59,529 bases of DNA from Coxiellaceae bacterium. Lineage in GTDB: Bacteria > Pseudomonadota > Gammaproteobacteria > Berkiellales > Berkiellaceae. Made by a program: the position numbers and the translations under genes. The notes under the pieces were generated by a model that searched no databases, had not been told where the DNA came from, and saw nothing but the letters and a program-made list of their open reading frames with translations. This document shows positions 15,686-25,773 of this stretch, one piece after another; the first letter of the stretch is position 1; every line of letters begins with the position of its first letter. The DNA is taken from NCBI GenBank assembly GCA_947478905.1, contig CANJXG010000005.1, positions 1-59,529 of the forward strand, given 5' to 3'.

Positions 15686-18271
15686 ATGAAATTGTTAAAA
15701 GACTATAAGGCACCTGATTTTTTAATAGAGCAGGTTGATTTGCACATTGAGCTTAAAGAGCAAGACACGCAAGTATGCTCAAAGTTAGTTATAAAACGTA
15801 ACAATAATCAAATCAAAGACTTATATTTACAAGGAGAAAATCAAACTTTGGTTTCAATCCTTTTAAATGAGCGCAGGTTAGATTCAAATGAATATGAGCG
15901 TAATGATAAACAATTAATTATTTTTTCACTGCCAGATGCATGTGTCGTAACGATTACTACTATCATACAGCCGCAGAATAATACTGCCTTAAGTGGTTTA
16001 TATCGTTCAAATGAAATGTTTTGTACGCAATGTGAAGCACAAGGATTTAGAAGTATAACGTATTATCTCGACAGACCGGATGTGATGGCTATTTTTACAA
16101 CCACTATTGTAGCAGATGAAACACGTTATCCCGTTTTATTGTCTAATGGCAATAAAATTGCACATGGAAAAGCAGATAATAATCGTCATTGGGTTACTTG
16201 GCATGATCCTTTTAAAAAACCAGCCTATCTTTTTGCTCTGGTTGCAGGCCGCTTAAATTATATTCAAGATCATTATATTACGCAATCGAATCGTCATGTT
16301 GATTTATTTATTTATTTTGAACCAGAGTATGATAAGCAAGATTGTATCTTTGCAATAGATGCTTTGAAAAAAGCAATGTGTTGGGATGAAAAAACCTACG
16401 GTTTAGAATACGATTTAGATATTTATATGATAGTGGCTGTGAATGATTTTAATATGGGGGCTATGGAAAATAAAGGACTGAATATTTTTAATGCTAAATA
16501 TGTGTTAGCAGATAAAAAAACCGCTACCGATACTGACTTTCAAGGTGTATTGCTTGTTATTGGGCATGAATATTTTCATAATTGGACAGGCAACAGGGTA
16601 ACTTTAAGAGATTGGTTTCAATTAAGTTTAAAAGAAGGATTAACTGTTTTTCGAGAACAACAATTTGTGGCAGCCTACAGCTCTGCTATTGTGAGTCGAA
16701 TTCAAGATGTGCGAACGTTGCGCACATGCCAATTTGCTGAAGATAGTGGACCTTTGGCACATCCTGTGCGGCCAGAGTCCTATTGTGAAATTGATAACTT
16801 TTATACAAGTACTGTTTATAATAAGGGATCAGAAGTTATCAGAATGATGCATACAATCTTAGGTCAAGAAAAATTTAAAAAAGGCTTAGATTTGTATTTT
16901 AAGCGTTATGATGGACATGCAGTGACAACAGATGATTTTGTACTGGCTTTAAGTGAAGCCAATGATATTGATTTGACCCAATTTAAACGTTGGTATTATC
17001 AGGCCGGTACGCCTCAAGTGAAAGTAATGTCTGAATATGATGAATCTAAAAAACTTTTCAAATTAACATGTGAGCAAACATGTGCGCCAACATCAGATGG
17101 TTCTTCTAAAGAACCAATGGTGATTCCTATTGCTATTAATTTAATGACGCAAACCGGAGAGCGCCTCTATCTTTATCATGATAAAGAAAATGCAGTGTTA
17201 ATTTTTGATGCCGCTTCACAAACATTTGTTTTTGATCAGATCTCTAGCAAACCTATCCCATCTTTATTTGATCATTTTTCTGCGCCGGTTAAAGTAGAAT
17301 ATGACTACTTAGATTCTGAATTAGCAATTTTAATTGCACATGATAGTGATTTGTTTAACCGTTGGGATGCTTGTGTTCATTTGTTCACTAAGCTGATAAA
17401 GCAAAAAGGATCGCCTGATGTGTTGATACAGGCACTTTCTTATTTGCTATCAGAGGTTTTAACTGGAGGTTTAGAAGATAAAGCATTTTTAGCTGAATTA
17501 TTAGATTTTCCTTCTGTTGCCTATTTAATGGAACAATATGAATCTACTGAAATTCATAAAATAAATATAACCCAATTATTAGAGGCAAGAAGTAACTTAA
17601 TTAATGAAATAGTAAGCAAAATACATATTTCATTAAAAAATGTGTATCAAGCATCCAATCAAGATGCACAAGATGCACGGGCATTAAAAAATCGGTGTTT
17701 GCAATTATTATCTCAATCTCACGATGTAGCGATACAAGCACACGCTATGAGCTTGGCTGTTAAACAGTATTATGATGCACAAAATATGACAGATAAAATA
17801 GGAGCTTTAGAAATTATTAAAAATTATCCTGACAAACAAAGAGAAGCAATTTTATTAGATTTTTATACACAGTATCATTCATATCCCTTGGTTGTGAATA
17901 AGTGGTTTAGCTTACAGGCAAGATCAAAATTACCAAATATTTTAGAAAATATTCAAAAACTAATGCAGGATCCTGTTTTTAATATCTTAACGCCGAATCA
18001 TGTTTATGCTTTGATTGGTGATTTTGCAAGTAGAAATCCAGATGTGTTCCATGAAGGCTCGAAAAGTTATGATTTTCTAGCAGATTGTGTTATTGAGCTT
18101 GATCTTAAAAATCCAACGGTAGCCGCTCACTTAATAAATAATTTAATGGGTTGGAAGCGATTGAGCGAACCGCACTCTAGTTTTATGAAAAAAGCATTAG
18201 AAAAAATAAAACTGCAACCAAAATTATCAAGTAATGTCTCAGAAATCGTATTGAAGGTATTGTATGAGTAA
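15686..18271 (+). CDS. pepN: Aminopeptidase N (M1 family)
   Basis: A cytoplasmic zinc aminopeptidase that finishes peptide degradation after the ATP-dependent proteases. The 861-residue protein is close to the 870 of E. coli PepN. The exopeptidase motif GAMENKGLNIF lies near 258-268. The zinc site GHEYFHNWTGNRVT has H294 and H298, and the third ligand is in LSLKEGLTVFREQQF (about Glu317). All four PepN domains, including the helical C-terminal domain, appear complete. The ATG follows TAGGGTAAAAATTAG. The stop overlaps hemH by 8 bases, suggesting co-expression. The upstream 9-base repeat array may affect its promoter. Confidence 0.96.
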   Translation: MKLLKDYKAPDFLIEQVDLHIELKEQDTQVCSKLVIKRNNNQIKDLYLQGENQTLVSILLNERRLDSNEYERNDKQLIIFSLPDACVVTITTIIQPQNNTALSGLYRSNEMFCTQCEAQGFRSITYYLDRPDVMAIFTTTIVADETRYPVLLSNGNKIAHGKADNNRHWVTWHDPFKKPAYLFALVAGRLNYIQDHYITQSNRHVDLFIYFEPEYDKQDCIFAIDALKKAMCWDEKTYGLEYDLDIYMIVAVNDFNMGAMENKGLNIFNAKYVLADKKTATDTDFQGVLLVIGHEYFHNWTGNRVTLRDWFQLSLKEGLTVFREQQFVAAYSSAIVSRIQDVRTLRTCQFAEDSGPLAHPVRPESYCEIDNFYTSTVYNKGSEVIRMMHTILGQEKFKKGLDLYFKRYDGHAVTTDDFVLALSEANDIDLTQFKRWYYQAGTPQVKVMSEYDESKKLFKLTCEQTCAPTSDGSSKEPMVIPIAINLMTQTGERLYLYHDKENAVLIFDAASQTFVFDQISSKPIPSLFDHFSAPVKVEYDYLDSELAILIAHDSDLFNRWDACVHLFTKLIKQKGSPDVLIQALSYLLSEVLTGGLEDKAFLAELLDFPSVAYLMEQYESTEIHKINITQLLEARSNLINEIVSKIHISLKNVYQASNQDAQDARALKNRCLQLLSQSHDVAIQAHAMSLAVKQYYDAQNMTDKIGALEIIKNYPDKQREAILLDFYTQYHSYPLVVNKWFSLQARSKLPNILENIQKLMQDPVFNILTPNHVYALIGDFASRNPDVFHEGSKSYDFLADCVIELDLKNPTVAAHLINNLMGWKRLSEPHSSFMKKALEKIKLQPKLSSNVSEIVLKVLYE

Positions 18272-19322
18272 ATCCACTGCTGTTATTTTAATAAATTTAG
18301 GTACACCACAATCTGTAGAGCTTAAAGATGTACGTCGATTTTTAGGCGAATTTTTGATGGATCGTTATGTGATACAGATCCCATGGCTTTTCAGGTTTTT
18401 ATTAGTGTATGGATTAATTCTTCCTACAAGATCTACAAAAACACAAGAGGCCTATCAAACAATATGGGACACTCAAAATGGTTCTCCTTTACTATACAAT
18501 AGTAAAAAACTATTAGCAAAACTTTCAGAGTATTTTGAAAAAATATATCCTGAGCAATATGTTGTGCAATTAGCTATGCGTTACGCTGGAGGAGATTTAA
18601 GTTTGAAAACTATTTTAAATAATCTGCAAAATAAAAACATTGAAAAATTAATTGTGTTGCCTTTGTATCCTCAATATGCAGTGTCTACTACTTTATCTAG
18701 TATTGAAGCTATTGAGAAAGAAGCCTCAAAAAAAGGATTTAAAAACATAGAAATTATTAAAGATTTTTATGAGCATCCTGGTTTTATTGAAGCACAAGCT
18801 GCTATTATCAGTAAAGTATTAAATTCAAAAAAAATAGATTATCTTTTATTCAGTTTTCATGGATTACCTCAGCAACATGTTAAGGATACAGGGTGTCAAA
18901 ATTGTACACATGATACAATATGCTCCTCTATTACTGAACGTAATCGATGGTGTTACAGAGCACAATGCTTTGCAACTACGCGTGCACTCGTGAAGATATT
19001 AGGGTTAGATGCAAAACAATATGGTGTGAGTTTTCAATCTCGATTAGGTCGCCTACCTTGGATAGGGCCTTATACAGAGGAAAAAATTAAAGCACTAGCA
19101 CAACAAGGGGTTAAGCATTTAGCGGTTGTTTGTCCTGCTTTTGTTGCAGACTGCTTGGAAACACAAGAAGAAATCAAAATTCGACTTAAAACCAGTTGGT
19201 TTACATTAGTGAATAAAAAAGAACAGGCAAATACTAGCTTTTCATTTATCCCCTGTGTGAATGATCATTCACAATGGGTGGCTGGTATTGGGCAAATTAT
19301 CCATAATCAAAGCAATCAATAA
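18264..19322 (+). CDS. hemH: Ferrochelatase
   Basis: Inserts ferrous iron into protoporphyrin IX, the last step of haem synthesis. The 352-residue protein begins VILINLGTPQSVELKDVRRF, has NGSPLLYNSKKL and then the signature LFSFHGLPQQHV with the catalytic histidine (about residue 196), followed by the YGVSFQSRLGRLPWIGPYTE block. Between these is a cysteine-rich segment (GCQNCTHDTIC, then WCYRAQC); several ferrochelatases have extra cysteines, some holding a 2Fe-2S cluster, but I cannot say that here. The start overlaps the pepN stop by 8 bases. Confidence 0.96.
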   Translation: MSKSTAVILINLGTPQSVELKDVRRFLGEFLMDRYVIQIPWLFRFLLVYGLILPTRSTKTQEAYQTIWDTQNGSPLLYNSKKLLAKLSEYFEKIYPEQYVVQLAMRYAGGDLSLKTILNNLQNKNIEKLIVLPLYPQYAVSTTLSSIEAIEKEASKKGFKNIEIIKDFYEHPGFIEAQAAIISKVLNSKKIDYLLFSFHGLPQQHVKDTGCQNCTHDTICSSITERNRWCYRAQCFATTRALVKILGLDAKQYGVSFQSRLGRLPWIGPYTEEKIKALAQQGVKHLAVVCPAFVADCLETQEEIKIRLKTSWFTLVNKKEQANTSFSFIPCVNDHSQWVAGIGQIIHNQSNQ

Positions 19323-19341
19323 AAATTAAATAGGGTATATT

Positions 19342-22300
19342 ATGAGTCAACAATTTGATGAAAGCCACTTAGAAATCATTAACAAAGTTTCTCAACTTAT
19401 TCATAAAAAGTTGCCCAAAGAAGAGGCAGATTTATTAGAAATGTTTGTGAAACGCTATTATATGAGTGTCTCTTTTGAGGATTTGATAGAGCATAATATC
19501 ATGGATCTGTATGGAGCAATAGTATGTCATTGGCGTTTTATTGCCGATCGTAAACCAGGTGAAATTAAAATTCGAGTATATAACCCAGTATTTGAACAGC
19601 AAGGATGGGATTGCGCTCACACAGTGATTGAACTGATTCAAGATGATTGTCCTTTTCTACTCGATTCTATTAGAATGACTCTGAATCGTCGAGGCTTGAT
19701 GGTACATATGGTCTTGCATTTAGGGGATTTAATGGTCGAACGTAATGCCCAAGGCAGAATTACATACATTGCATCTGATCCCAAAGAAGCTATTGAAAAT
19801 ACGCGCTTGATACGAGAAGCTCCGGTATTTTTAGAAGTAGATAAGCAAAGTATGCCTCAAATACTCAATGACATCAAAGAAGATTTAGAAAGTGTGATGC
19901 ATGATGTTCGTTTGTGTGTTCAAGATTGGACCTCTATGACAAACATTATGACGCATCTTATTACAGATCTGCGCACTCATAACCAAGAGATAGCCTGTCC
20001 AGAAATGCAAGAAAAAATTGAATTTCTTAAGTGGCTTAATGGAGAAAATTTTACTTTTTTAGGATATGCGCATCTTAATTTTATACCTTCATCAGATACG
20101 CAATGGTCATTTACTCTGGATAGTCCATTAGGGTTATTAAAAAAACAAAATTGTGATTTATATTATGCAACTTTTGAATATTTAAAGCTTAAGGCAAAAT
20201 TACCCGATTGTGGTTATGAAACCATGGTGATTGGGAAAACCAATGTCGTTTCTACGGTGCACAGACCTGCTAATTCAGATTTAATTGCTATTATGGAATT
20301 TTCTAAAAAAGGTGAATTAATAGGTGCGCATTGCTTTATTGGGTTATATACAGCTTCGGCTTATAATCATAGCCCACAAACTATACCGTTACTAAGATTA
20401 AAATTAAAGCATATTATGGAAAAAACAAATTTTCCAATTAATGGTCATGATGGTAAAGCTTTATTGAATATTTTAGAAAATTTTCCACGGGATGATTTGT
20501 TTCAAGGTGCAATAGAGGAGTTATATGATGTTGCATTGGGGGTTTTATATTTGCAAGAACGTCAAAAGATAAAATTGTTTGTCTTAAAAGATACTTTTTG
20601 TCATCATTTATCTTGTCAAGTATTTATTCCAAAAGAACGATTTAATTCTCAGTTAAGAGAAAAAATTCAATATATCGTTGAAAAAGCATCGAAAGGGAGC
20701 GTAATTGATTTTCATACTCGATTTTCTGAATCTATTTTGGCAAGGCTTCATTTTACTTTAAAAATTGTACCGCAAGCACATTTTAATTTTGATATTAAAA
20801 GCGTTGAAGCACACATTATTGAAGCGGCTAAAAGCTGGGAAGATCATTTAAAAGAAGCCGTTATTGAACATTATGGAGAAGAAACGGGCAATATTTTATT
20901 AATGCGTTATCAAAATGCTTTTCCTGCAGATTATAGAGAAAAATTTACGGCACGTACTGCGGTATATGATATTGAACATATGCAAAGTCTGACTAAAACC
21001 AATACTTTAGCAATGAGTTTTTATCGTCCTTTAGAGGAAGCATTAGGCGTTATTAAGTTTAAATTATTTCATATAGGCGTTGCTACTATTCCTTTATCAG
21101 ATGTGGTGCCTATGTTAGAAAATATGGGATTAAGAATTCTTGGGCAAAGGCCACATGAAATTAAAACGATTGATTTTAAAACCACTTTGATTAATGATTT
21201 TGAAATGATTCATGAATCAGGCGAAGATTTAGATGTAGAGGCTGTAAAAGATGTTTTTCAAGAGGCTTTTTATAATATTTGGCATGGATATGCAGAAAAT
21301 GATGGCTTTAATAGATTAATTTTAAATGCACGATTGCATTGGCGAGAAGTGATGATTTTAAGAGCTTATACTAAGTATTTATGGCAGCTTGGATTTTCTT
21401 TTTCTCAAAATTATATACAACAAACTTTTGCTACCCATTCTGCTATTGCAGGGCAATTAATAGAATTGTTTATGTTAAGATTTGATCCGAATTTGCCTGT
21501 AGATTCAAGAAATTTAAATGCTAGTGTTGCTAGACGAAACATTAAAAAAAATCTTGAATTAGTAGATGATCTTAATGAAGATAAAATTATAAGGCGTTTT
21601 ATTTTTCTTATTATGGCCACTATCCGCACTAATTATTTTCAACATGATGTTAATAATAAAGTGAAAGCCTATTTTTCTTTTAAAATAGATTCTGCGCTTA
21701 TTCCGGAACTTCCTCTGCCTAAACCGGTATGCGAAATCTTTGTTTATTCTCCTCAAATGGAAGGGATACATTTAAGGGGTGCAAAAGTTGCAAGAGGAGG
21801 AATACGGTGGTCAGATAGAAAAGAAGATTTTAGAACAGAAGTGCTTGGATTAATGAAAGCTCAACAAGTTAAAAATGCAGTGATTGTGCCTTTGGGCGCT
21901 AAAGGTGGTTTTATTTGTAAGAAGATACCTAAAGATGCATTAAGAGAAAATATTTTAGCAGAAGGTATTGCATGTTATCAAACTTTAATTCGAGGATTGT
22001 TAGATTTAACGGATAATATTGTTGAAAATACAATTATAACTCCAGCTGAAGTAGTTTGTTATGATGGAGAAGATCCTTATTTAGTGGTAGCAGCCGATAA
22101 AGGAACTGCTAGTTTTTCTGATATTGCTAATAAATTGTCATTAGAATATCATTTTTGGTTAGGCGATGCCTTTGCTTCGGGTGGATCGGCAGGATATGAT
22201 CATAAAAAAATGGGTATTACCGCAAGAGGAACATGGGAATCTGTTAAGCGACATTTTAGAGAGCTGGGAATAGATATTTACAATCAAGACTTTACTGTTG

Positions 22301-24204
22301 TTGGTATTGGAGATATGGCAGGAGATGTATTTGGCAATGGGATGTTATTATCGGATCATATTAAGTTAGTGGCTGCTTTTAATCATATGCATATTTTTCT
22401 AGATCCAGATCCTAATTCAGAAAAAAGCTTTGAAGAACGCAGACGTTTGTTTAACTTACCAAATTCAAGTTGGATGGATTATAATAAAGAGTTTATTTCG
22501 CAAGGAGGGGGGGTGTATGCTCGAAGTGCAAAAACAATATCATTGACACCTCAGGTGAAAGCCTGCTTAGGGTTGAGCGTAGATAAAATGGCTCCTAATG
22601 ATCTTATTCGCAGTATTTTACAAGCTAAAGTAGATTTACTTTTTAATGGCGGTATTGGAACGTATGTAAAAGCAAAGAGCGAATATGACTCTCAGGTTGG
22701 AGATAGAACCAATGATGCATTACGTATCAATGGAGAAGATTTAAATTGCACCGTGGTTGCTGAAGGAGGCAATCTTGGTTTTACGCAATTAGGTCGTATT
22801 GAGTATGCCCTAAAAGGAGGTAAAATTAATACGGATGCTATTGATAATTCAGCAGGAGTAGATTGCTCCGATCACGAAGTAAATATTAAAATTTTATTTA
22901 ATAATATTGTTGCTAAAGGAGACATGACTTATAAGCAGCGTAATGAACTTTTGGTTGAAATGACACCAGAAGTAGCTGAATTAGTACTAAAAAATAATGA
23001 TAGTCAAACTGGTGCATTAAGCTTGTTTTTATTGAATATTGAAAAAAACCTAGATATGTTATCTCGTTTAATGCACTATCTAGAAGGGCATGCGAACTTA
23101 GATAGGAAATTAGAGTTTTTACCAGATAATGAGGAGTTGCAAGTACGTAAAATTAATAATCAAGGCTTGACACGCTCAGAATTAGCGATTTTATTTGCTT
23201 ATACTAAAATTGATTTAAAACAATCTTTATTAGCTTCAGATTTGCCTGAAGATCCTTTTATTTCTAAAATTTTAAAAACTGCATTCCCGGCTATAGTAGG
23301 CCAAAAATATGCTCAGGCTTTATCTGAGCATCATTTAAAACGAGAAATTATTGTGATGCAAGTTGCTAATCAGTTAATTGATAAAATGGGGTTAAATTTT
23401 ATTAATCGTTTACAAGACGAAACAGGTGCTTCTATAGCTAATGTAGTGCGAGCTTATACCATATCTAAAGAAATATTCTCTGCAGATGCTTATTATAAAA
23501 TTATTGAAAGTTTACCATTAAGTGTGAGTTCAGATTTGCAATTTGAGTTATTACATGATTTTACTAGGTTAATTAGAAGAGGAGCACGTTGGTTTCTAAG
23601 AAATAAACATATAGACATTAATATTGAGAAAGAAATTAATAGTTTTAAACTCGGAATCGAGCAAGCTTCACAAGAGATTCATAATTGTTTAAGAGGGATA
23701 GCCAAAGAAAATTTTGAAATTTATCAAAAAAATCTTATTGCCTCTGGAGTTTCACCAGAGTTAGCCTCAGTGATTGCCACAAAAGTGCATTTATTTTCAG
23801 CATTAGATATTGTTGAGGCTGCCAAAGGAGATCATTTATCTATAGAACAAGTGATGTCAGTTTACTTTATGTTAGGAGATTATTTAGAGTTAGAATGGTT
23901 TAAGGCACAAATTATTGACCATCCTGTTACTACCCATTGGGATGCTTTAGCAAGAGCATTTTATAGAGATGATTTAGATAGACAACAACGCGATCTCACT
24001 ATAGGCGTTTTAATGAAAGAAGGTGACGCTGAACAAGGAGATATTGTTGAAGGTAAAATTCAGGTGTGGATGAGTGAAAATAAAAATTTAGTGAACCGAT
24101 GGAAGCAAATAATTGCAGAGTTAAAATTACAAACAGTGAAAGATTTTACTATGTATTCGGTTGCGATTAGAGAATTATTAGATATTACACAAGAAAGTTA
24201 TTAA
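19342..24204 (+). CDS. gdhB: NAD-specific glutamate dehydrogenase, large (L_180) class
   Basis: Oxidatively deaminates glutamate to 2-oxoglutarate with NAD, feeding amino-acid carbon into the TCA cycle. At 1620 residues it is the full length of the 180-kDa class, with long N-terminal regulatory ACT-like regions and the catalytic core in the second half. Core motifs are ARGGIRWSDRKEDFRTEVLG, MKAQQVKNAVIVPLGAKGGF with the catalytic lysine, and GIGDMAGDVFGNGMLLS in the nucleotide domain. It begins 19 bases after hemH. A catabolic GDH of this type fits an organism using amino acids as a main carbon source. It ends convergent to the ParA-like gene. Confidence 0.95.
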   Translation: MSQQFDESHLEIINKVSQLIHKKLPKEEADLLEMFVKRYYMSVSFEDLIEHNIMDLYGAIVCHWRFIADRKPGEIKIRVYNPVFEQQGWDCAHTVIELIQDDCPFLLDSIRMTLNRRGLMVHMVLHLGDLMVERNAQGRITYIASDPKEAIENTRLIREAPVFLEVDKQSMPQILNDIKEDLESVMHDVRLCVQDWTSMTNIMTHLITDLRTHNQEIACPEMQEKIEFLKWLNGENFTFLGYAHLNFIPSSDTQWSFTLDSPLGLLKKQNCDLYYATFEYLKLKAKLPDCGYETMVIGKTNVVSTVHRPANSDLIAIMEFSKKGELIGAHCFIGLYTASAYNHSPQTIPLLRLKLKHIMEKTNFPINGHDGKALLNILENFPRDDLFQGAIEELYDVALGVLYLQERQKIKLFVLKDTFCHHLSCQVFIPKERFNSQLREKIQYIVEKASKGSVIDFHTRFSESILARLHFTLKIVPQAHFNFDIKSVEAHIIEAAKSWEDHLKEAVIEHYGEETGNILLMRYQNAFPADYREKFTARTAVYDIEHMQSLTKTNTLAMSFYRPLEEALGVIKFKLFHIGVATIPLSDVVPMLENMGLRILGQRPHEIKTIDFKTTLINDFEMIHESGEDLDVEAVKDVFQEAFYNIWHGYAENDGFNRLILNARLHWREVMILRAYTKYLWQLGFSFSQNYIQQTFATHSAIAGQLIELFMLRFDPNLPVDSRNLNASVARRNIKKNLELVDDLNEDKIIRRFIFLIMATIRTNYFQHDVNNKVKAYFSFKIDSALIPELPLPKPVCEIFVYSPQMEGIHLRGAKVARGGIRWSDRKEDFRTEVLGLMKAQQVKNAVIVPLGAKGGFICKKIPKDALRENILAEGIACYQTLIRGLLDLTDNIVENTIITPAEVVCYDGEDPYLVVAADKGTASFSDIANKLSLEYHFWLGDAFASGGSAGYDHKKMGITARGTWESVKRHFRELGIDIYNQDFTVVGIGDMAGDVFGNGMLLSDHIKLVAAFNHMHIFLDPDPNSEKSFEERRRLFNLPNSSWMDYNKEFISQGGGVYARSAKTISLTPQVKACLGLSVDKMAPNDLIRSILQAKVDLLFNGGIGTYVKAKSEYDSQVGDRTNDALRINGEDLNCTVVAEGGNLGFTQLGRIEYALKGGKINTDAIDNSAGVDCSDHEVNIKILFNNIVAKGDMTYKQRNELLVEMTPEVAELVLKNNDSQTGALSLFLLNIEKNLDMLSRLMHYLEGHANLDRKLEFLPDNEELQVRKINNQGLTRSELAILFAYTKIDLKQSLLASDLPEDPFISKILKTAFPAIVGQKYAQALSEHHLKREIIVMQVANQLIDKMGLNFINRLQDETGASIANVVRAYTISKEIFSADAYYKIIESLPLSVSSDLQFELLHDFTRLIRRGARWFLRNKHIDINIEKEINSFKLGIEQASQEIHNCLRGIAKENFEIYQKNLIASGVSPELASVIATKVHLFSALDIVEAAKGDHLSIEQVMSVYFMLGDYLELEWFKAQIIDHPVTTHWDALARAFYRDDLDRQQRDLTIGVLMKEGDAEQGDIVEGKIQVWMSENKNLVNRWKQIIAELKLQTVKDFTMYSVAIRELLDITQESY

Positions 24205-24253
24205 AACAAGATTATCAAAATAACTTATACTTTTTAGCTGCGAAGCAAAGTGG

Positions 24254-25093
24254 CTAAACTGGCTCAGGCACCCTATAGGGATCAGTTATTTTAGGTAAGG
24301 CATCTAGCTGATTAATTTCATTCACTTGGAGTGCTTGATACACTCTTAAAAATTCAAGAGTGAGCTTATGTTTAGGTGCAAAATGAATCATGGGAAGTTT
24401 TGCATCATGAGATTCGCGAATAATAATAGAGCTTGATAAAAAATGAGGAATAATAGGCAATCCTTCTTCTTTGAGTTCTAATACCAATTTTTTAGGCAGA
24501 GTTGCTTGAGGTTGGTATTGATTTACAATAATGCCTTCTACTCGTAATGTTTTATTATATTTCTCTCTAATATTGGTAACGCCTTTAATAAGATTATAAA
24601 TAGCAGTACGAGAGAAAAAATCACAATCAAATGGAATTAAACAACTATCTCCAGCAATAAGGGCAGATTGAGTCAGATATCCTAAAGCAGGAGGGGTATC
24701 CATAAAAATGGCGTCATAATGTTCTAAGCGTTCTAATTTATCTAATAAATTACGTAATTTATATACTTTATCACGTGCTTTTAATTCATCTTGCAGATAT
24801 TCTAATTGGCCATTAGCCGGTAAAATAAATAAATTCTTAAAGGGCGTTGCACGAACAAATTTCTGCACATTTTTAGTTGAAAAACTCAAATTAAGAATTT
24901 CTTGAAAATAATCAGATAAAGTAGGATACAGCGCATCTGATTGTTGAGCCAGGAGATATTGAGTTGAATTAGATTGAGGATCAAGATCGACCACCAGGGT
25001 TTTGAGCCCTTGTTGCGCTGCTATAGCCGCTAAATTGCATGTGATAGTTGATTTGCCTACGCCACCTTTTTGATTGAATATAACGCGACGCAT
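24254..25093 (-). CDS. ParA/Soj-type ATPase (orphan)
   Basis: A 279-residue member of the ParA/MinD family of deviant Walker ATPases, which position DNA or protein complexes using ATP-dependent surface binding. The protein starts with the deviant Walker A QKGGVGKSTITCNLAAIAAQ (8-27), then VVDLDPQSNSTQYL, and has the Walker B-like IFMDTPPALGYLTQSAL. No parB or DNA-partitioning site is adjacent, so it is probably not a standard chromosome-segregation pair. It follows the RsbW-like gene by 47 bases on the same strand. Its cargo cannot be deduced from the sequence. Confidence 0.88.
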   Translation of the reverse strand: MRRVIFNQKGGVGKSTITCNLAAIAAQQGLKTLVVDLDPQSNSTQYLLAQQSDALYPTLSDYFQEILNLSFSTKNVQKFVRATPFKNLFILPANGQLEYLQDELKARDKVYKLRNLLDKLERLEHYDAIFMDTPPALGYLTQSALIAGDSCLIPFDCDFFSRTAIYNLIKGVTNIREKYNKTLRVEGIIVNQYQPQATLPKKLVLELKEEGLPIIPHFLSSSIIIRESHDAKLPMIHFAPKHKLTLEFLRVYQALQVNEINQLDALPKITDPYRVPEPV

Positions 25094-25140
25094 ATTTATC
25101 CTATAAGAAAATGAAGATATCTAAACGACAGTGTATCAAA

Positions 25141-25680
25141 TTATTTATAAATAATACATTCGACTCGATTGCCAGGTGGAAAATAAGCTACCTTATGAAA
25201 TGCAGCTTCTTTTGAGATTAAAATTCCTCTACCGTTGCGATCAGTAAGGGGCACATGCGTTAAGCTCGCATATTTTTCAAAATTAAAACCTTGTCCTTGA
25301 TCACTTACTGTAAATTTAACATAATGAGGAGTGATTTCGGTAATAACATGAACATATTTATGAAGATTAGCTTTATCAAGTAAACGTTTATTGATTTCTG
25401 CAAACCATTCTTTTTCATTTGTAAAAGCTGATTTTGTGCGATATTCGATCCCCAAATTTCCATGTTTTATTGCATTAAGAAAAATTTCAGTAAGACCCAT
25501 AGTGGTCATAGAGCGATTAGGGGCATGGCTAGCTAATAAAGCTGCCAGATTGGATGCTTCCGTGAATTCTCTAAAGCGATGCGATAAAAGCATAATGATG
25601 TTAGGAAAAGCCATATTGATGGTTGGATTAATTAAATATTCAGTATTACTTGTTGTAGGCGCATTGCATTTATCTAACAC
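25141..25680 (-). CDS. RsbW-like anti-sigma factor/serine kinase (HATPase domain)
   Basis: A 179-residue protein dominated by one GHKL ATPase domain. The N box is GLTEIFLNAIKHGNLG (about 82-97), the G1 box VSDQGQGFNFEKY (about 142-154) and the G2-like segment NGRGILISKEA near the C terminus. These are features of the RsbW/SpoIIAB kinase family that phosphorylate anti-sigma antagonists. No sigma factor, STAS-domain protein or PP2C phosphatase is next to it, so its partner is unknown. The first 25 residues precede the fold, and a later Met (about residue 23) is a possible alternative start. It lies between slt and the ParA-like gene. Confidence 0.75.
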   Translation of the reverse strand: MLDKCNAPTTSNTEYLINPTINMAFPNIIMLLSHRFREFTEASNLAALLASHAPNRSMTTMGLTEIFLNAIKHGNLGIEYRTKSAFTNEKEWFAEINKRLLDKANLHKYVHVITEITPHYVKFTVSDQGQGFNFEKYASLTHVPLTDRNGRGILISKEAAFHKVAYFPPGNRVECIIYK

Positions 25681-25773
25681 GATTTCATCTCTTATAAACT
25701 GAATAACCCCATACCTTTATTAAAAATCATAGCGAAGTATTGCTATAAGTGCTAGATGTATTTTTTTATAGCA